DNA of 7,870 nt from an uncultured Saprospiraceae bacterium (GTDB lineage: Bacteria > Bacteroidota > Bacteroidia > Chitinophagales > Saprospiraceae). This document shows, piece by piece, positions 5,088 through 7,870 of this stretch. The DNA lies in assembly GCA_938002705.1 (NCBI GenBank), contig CALLAG010000267.1, positions 1-7,870 on the forward strand, read 5' to 3'. Each line of letters begins with the position of its first letter. The stretch's first letter is position 1. The notes beneath the pieces are model-generated. The model ran no database searches, was not told the origin of the DNA, and was given only the letters and a program-made list of their open reading frames with translations. The position numbers and the translations under genes are program-made.

Positions 5088-7870
5088 ATGATGATTAAAA
5101 CATTTCTTACACGAATTACACGAAGCCACTTCCTCACATTGACATTACTCATGTTGGGAGCTATTGGCTTGAATGCACAGATATCTTATAATTGCGGATG
5201 TGATCCGACATTGCAAGATGATGTTGTAGAATTTAGGATTACTATCAGTGGTGACGATGTCTCCGCTGGAGAAGAGTGGACGCTTAATAGTACATCTAAC
5301 CTATTCTTGTCACTTAATCCACTGGTACCCGTTCCTAATGGTTATGTAGCGCCAGTGAGTCCTACTGATCCTGATGCCTATGAGGTATTAGGCTTCGCTT
5401 ATAACAATGTGATGCCATTTGTAACTGTAACGGGACCTAACGGAATTCCTACAGATGTCAATATGATAACATGTATGAAGCCAGAAGCTGAGATTACAGT
5501 AGCTGGTGGCAATGATGTATGTGCAGGAGCAAATGTAGACTTGTCAGTGGCAGTGACTAAAGGCAATATTATTCCTGCTTCTATTAAGAATGGTAGTGTT
5601 GTCTACACAGCAGGGGGAAGCTCAAGTCTTACTCCATCAGGTAACAATGCTACTGTCACTTATAATAGAGCTGGAAGCTTTCTTGTAAGAGTAGAAGGAG
5701 AGACTAATGCTGATTGTCCATTTGTAGCCGAGACAGTAATAGTTGTCACAGATGCATCAGAAGGGATGATGATCAATGGTCCTGATTACTTGTGTACAGC
5801 TAATGTAACAGATATAACATATACGGTTACTAATCCTAATAACCTGATGGTAGAGTGGAGTGGTGGAGCAGGTGTGACATTTGACCCATCAGCAGCTAAT
5901 CCTATGACGGGAAGTGGATCTTCAGTAGCGGCAACTTTTCCAGCTACCGTAGGTACTTACAACTTAGTAGTATCTAATGCTGATCCCGACGGATGTAATA
6001 TTAATAATGTAGAACAAGAAGTAGTTATAGTCGAGACGATCGATACAGTATCTATCGTAGGTAGTACATACTTATGCTTAGAGGAAGTAGCTAATTACAC
6101 TATCGCTAATGCAAGTTCTTACTCTAATCTTCAGTGGACAGTAAGTCCTACAACTGGAGCGACAATACAGCCGATGAGTGGTATGTCTGATATCGTAAGA
6201 TTAAGCATTACTCAAGCTGGCATGTATGACCTTACAGTTACTGGAACAAGTGCTGATGGTTGTCCTATAGAGAGTACAATGTCTATAACAGGAGCTGATG
6301 ATATATCAAGTTCTATAGCATGTAATAATACTGTCAATGTATCATTAAATAATAACTGCACACTTGAGTTAGATGCAGATGTTATCCTCGAAGGCGAAAA
6401 TCTAAATAATGATGCCTATACGCTTGAGATTTTTGATGAGACAGCAGGAGAAGTACTTACAGATAATATGATTACTCAAGACCAGTTAGGTCATACATTT
6501 AGAGTAACAGTAAGTCAGAGATGTGGTGGTAATTCATGTTGGGGTAATCTTGTAGTAGAAGATAAGTCTATTACACCATTATCTCCTTTCTGTTCTGATA
6601 GCCCAGCTTTTACAACATGCTATAATTTTGAAGATACAACTAACCCACCAGGATTTCCTAACTTCCCATCAGACGTTACTGTTACTTACAGACCGACGAC
6701 TATGGATTGGTTACTTGAGGGTTTTGATAACTGTAGTGATGCGATATTAGAAGTGTCTGACGAGAATACATCAGCAGGTGTATGTGCAGATCCTCAGACG
6801 ATAGAGAGAACGTGGACAGTTACAGATATTAATAATGGAGCTACTTCGACATGCCAGACAGATGTTATGGTAAGTCTTGTTAATAAGACGTCTATAGTAT
6901 GGCCTCCTAATTTTGATACAGTATTAGATGCTGAGAGTGGAGATGTATCTATACCAGATACTGATAATACTTTTGGGTCATTAGATCCATGCAACACTGT
7001 AGGAAATGAAGCAGCTATAGATAACCCGTCATTATTATGCGGTAATCAGTGGATAGCAGACGCTAACGGTAATCCGACACCAGAATGTACAGGGACGCCT
7101 ACGGGCTTATTATGTACTAACTTACAATTGATAGGTTATAAGGATGATGTCATTCCTATATGTGGAGATTCTAAGAAGATTCTAAGAAGATGGACAGTAT
7201 GGGATGCATGTGCTAATGAGGATGTCATGTATACTCAGATTATAACAATTATGGATGCACGTAAGCCTATCTGTTCTGCACCTCCTGAGACACAAGCTTT
7301 TACTGATGTACATGAGTGTGGAGCTACAGTATTTGTAGATCCGCCATTAGTCGCTGGAGAATGTGGAGAGACTTCATATACAATTAGGTACAAGTTAAGA
7401 GACGAGAGAGGATTTATTCCTGCAGAGTTTATTAGTGATGGTGTTGTCTTTGACACTCAAGCTGATAAGTATAAGATCGAAGACTTACCATTCAGTTCTG
7501 ATACAGTCTGGATTAACTACATCGTGAGAGATGAGTGTGGTAATGTATCAGATGAATGCTTTAACGAAATAGAATTAATAGATAACGAACAGCCTATACC
7601 GGCATGTGATCTTAATAACTCGATTACATTAAATGATGCAGGAGAAGCATTTGCTACTCCAGGAACTTTTGATGATAACAGTTGGGATAACTGTGGTATT
7701 TTCTCTACAGTTATCCAGAAGATGGACAGCAGATGTGATTGTGAGTTGTCGAGATATGACTTCTTAGATTACTTAGGTACGACAGGTGGTAAGTATTATT
7801 ATTTATCAAAAGAAAAAGTACATGCTAATAGAGCATTTGCACTTGCAGCATCTATAGAAGGTTATACTGC
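5088..7870 (+). CDS. Giant secreted surface protein (Ig/PKD-like, NSCWG, HYR-like and C-type lectin-like modules), C-terminus outside window
   Basis: The frame is open for 927 codons to the right edge. A start is possible at 4992, but ATG at 5088 (or the adjacent 5091) places a basic n-region and hydrophobic core at the N terminus, with GLNA|Q cleavage near residue 30, typical of Bacteroidota. Modules in order: a Cys-containing N-terminal domain (31-130); three Ig/PKD-like modules (about 132-222, 225-316, 320-402) each opening with a single Cys; a module with VSLNNNC (417-423) and the signature GGNSCWGNLVVEDK (480-493); then HYR-like segments marked ERTWTVTD (573-580), KILRRWTVWDAC (697-708) and NYIVRDECGN (810-819), the last followed by FDDNSWDNCG (861-870). 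At 899-927 GGKYYYLS and ANRAFALAASIEGYTA-type sequence look like the start of a C-type lectin fold. A T9SS type A or B sorting domain is expected downstream but not visible. The likely role is adhesion, matrix or gliding-associated surface contact; no enzyme motif is seen. Confidence 0.92.
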   Translation, partial: MMIKTFLTRITRSHFLTLTLLMLGAIGLNAQISYNCGCDPTLQDDVVEFRITISGDDVSAGEEWTLNSTSNLFLSLNPLVPVPNGYVAPVSPTDPDAYEVLGFAYNNVMPFVTVTGPNGIPTDVNMITCMKPEAEITVAGGNDVCAGANVDLSVAVTKGNIIPASIKNGSVVYTAGGSSSLTPSGNNATVTYNRAGSFLVRVEGETNADCPFVAETVIVVTDASEGMMINGPDYLCTANVTDITYTVTNPNNLMVEWSGGAGVTFDPSAANPMTGSGSSVAATFPATVGTYNLVVSNADPDGCNINNVEQEVVIVETIDTVSIVGSTYLCLEEVANYTIANASSYSNLQWTVSPTTGATIQPMSGMSDIVRLSITQAGMYDLTVTGTSADGCPIESTMSITGADDISSSIACNNTVNVSLNNNCTLELDADVILEGENLNNDAYTLEIFDETAGEVLTDNMITQDQLGHTFRVTVSQRCGGNSCWGNLVVEDKSITPLSPFCSDSPAFTTCYNFEDTTNPPGFPNFPSDVTVTYRPTTMDWLLEGFDNCSDAILEVSDENTSAGVCADPQTIERTWTVTDINNGATSTCQTDVMVSLVNKTSIVWPPNFDTVLDAESGDVSIPDTDNTFGSLDPCNTVGNEAAIDNPSLLCGNQWIADANGNPTPECTGTPTGLLCTNLQLIGYKDDVIPICGDSKKILRRWTVWDACANEDVMYTQIITIMDARKPICSAPPETQAFTDVHECGATVFVDPPLVAGECGETSYTIRYKLRDERGFIPAEFISDGVVFDTQADKYKIEDLPFSSDTVWINYIVRDECGNVSDECFNEIELIDNEQPIPACDLNNSITLNDAGEAFATPGTFDDNSWDNCGIFSTVIQKMDSRCDCELSRYDFLDYLGTTGGKYYYLSKEKVHANRAFALAASIEGYT
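6309..6566 (+). other. NSCWG/EDK beta module of the plus-strand protein
   Basis: Residues 408-493 begin with a Cys at 412, carry VSLNNNCTLELDADVILEGE, then a strand-rich stretch with GHTFRVTVSQRCGGNSCWG and finish VVEDK. I recognise this as a recurring module of very large Saprospiraceae secreted proteins, usually placed between HYR-like modules. Three or four cysteines suggest disulfide bracing. Its function is not known to me. Confidence 0.6.
7167..7188 (+). repeat. Perfect 11-bp tandem duplication in coding sequence
   Basis: GATTCTAAGAA occurs twice back to back (7167-7177, 7178-7188) and encodes DSKKILRR in front of WTVWD. As 11 is not a multiple of three, the two copies are read in different frames. 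Gain or loss of one copy would shift the frame of the giant gene. The encoded KILRRWTVWD fits the HYR-like family pattern, so the present two-copy state is the in-frame one. Confidence 0.7.
7767..7870 (+). other. Start of a probable C-type lectin-like domain, cut by the window edge
   Basis: Residues 894-927 contain GGKYYYLS followed by a helix-like ANRAFALAASIEGYT. This matches the first strand and first helix of C-type lectin folds (HYYLS...tW..A...A...GG.La). It follows straight after an HYR-like FDDNSWDNCG and a CDC pair (883-885), which suggests insertion inside or behind that module. The diagnostic later part (END/WND calcium site, second Cys) is outside the window. Confidence 0.5.

Noticed and set aside
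4958..5152. Minus-strand 64-codon basic/hydrophobic frame across the start of the plus-strand giant gene
   Set aside because: It overlaps the signal-peptide codons of the giant gene on the opposite strand, and its hydrophobic look follows from AT-rich DNA.
6794..7456. Two minus-strand frames of 67 and 73 codons inside the plus-strand giant gene
   Set aside because: They are antisense to HYR-like coding sequence with strong family motifs; no independent signal for a gene.
1..7870. CRISPR array, tRNA, rRNA, insertion sequence or phage genes
   Set aside because: I looked for regularly spaced repeats, cloverleaf arms and transposase or phage motifs on both strands and found none; repeats present are protein-level modules or very short.

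Overview
The window is AT-rich and comes from a marine- or sludge-type Bacteroidota, most likely a member of the Saprospiraceae or a near relative. Three things point there. Both large genes encode cysteine-rich, multi-domain secreted proteins made of HYR-like, PKD-like and lineage-typical modules. One ends in a type IX secretion system (T9SS) type A sorting domain. The annotated genes lack clear Shine-Dalgarno sequences, as is usual in this phylum. This assignment rests on remembered family patterns, not on a database search.

Layout: three genes lie on the minus strand and one on the plus strand. Read in the direction of transcription, the minus-strand set is (i) a 1151-residue secreted T9SS cargo protein (4545 to 1090), (ii) a small SUI1/YciH (eIF1-like) protein (975 to 622), and (iii) the N-terminal 192 codons of a membrane-anchored serine hydrolase of the beta-lactamase/class C superfamily, which runs off the left edge just before its expected SxxK active site. 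SUI1 and the hydrolase are 45 nt apart and probably co-transcribed. The 114 nt before SUI1 may carry its own promoter and contain a 22-codon reading frame behind a perfect AGGAGGT.

From 4546 to 5087 lies a gene-poor divergent intergenic region with several small symmetric elements, the best a perfect 7+2+7 palindrome. From 5088 to the right edge a second very large secreted protein is open for 927 codons without a stop. It has a signal peptide, a Cys-containing N-terminal module, three Ig/PKD-like modules, an NSCWG/EDK module, several HYR-like modules and, at the very edge, what looks like the start of a C-type lectin fold.

The two divergent genes share architecture (signal peptide, HYR-like DxCG modules, high cysteine content). 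They are best read as cell-surface or released adhesin-like proteins handled by T9SS. The SUI1/hydrolase pair appears to be unrelated housekeeping or accessory content. I see no CRISPR array, tRNA, rRNA, insertion sequence or phage gene. The less ordinary elements are the five-unit repeat array, the 11-residue-period CxxC cluster, the cut-off lectin-like insertion and the small-scale structure between the divergent genes. None of these is proof of a new system.
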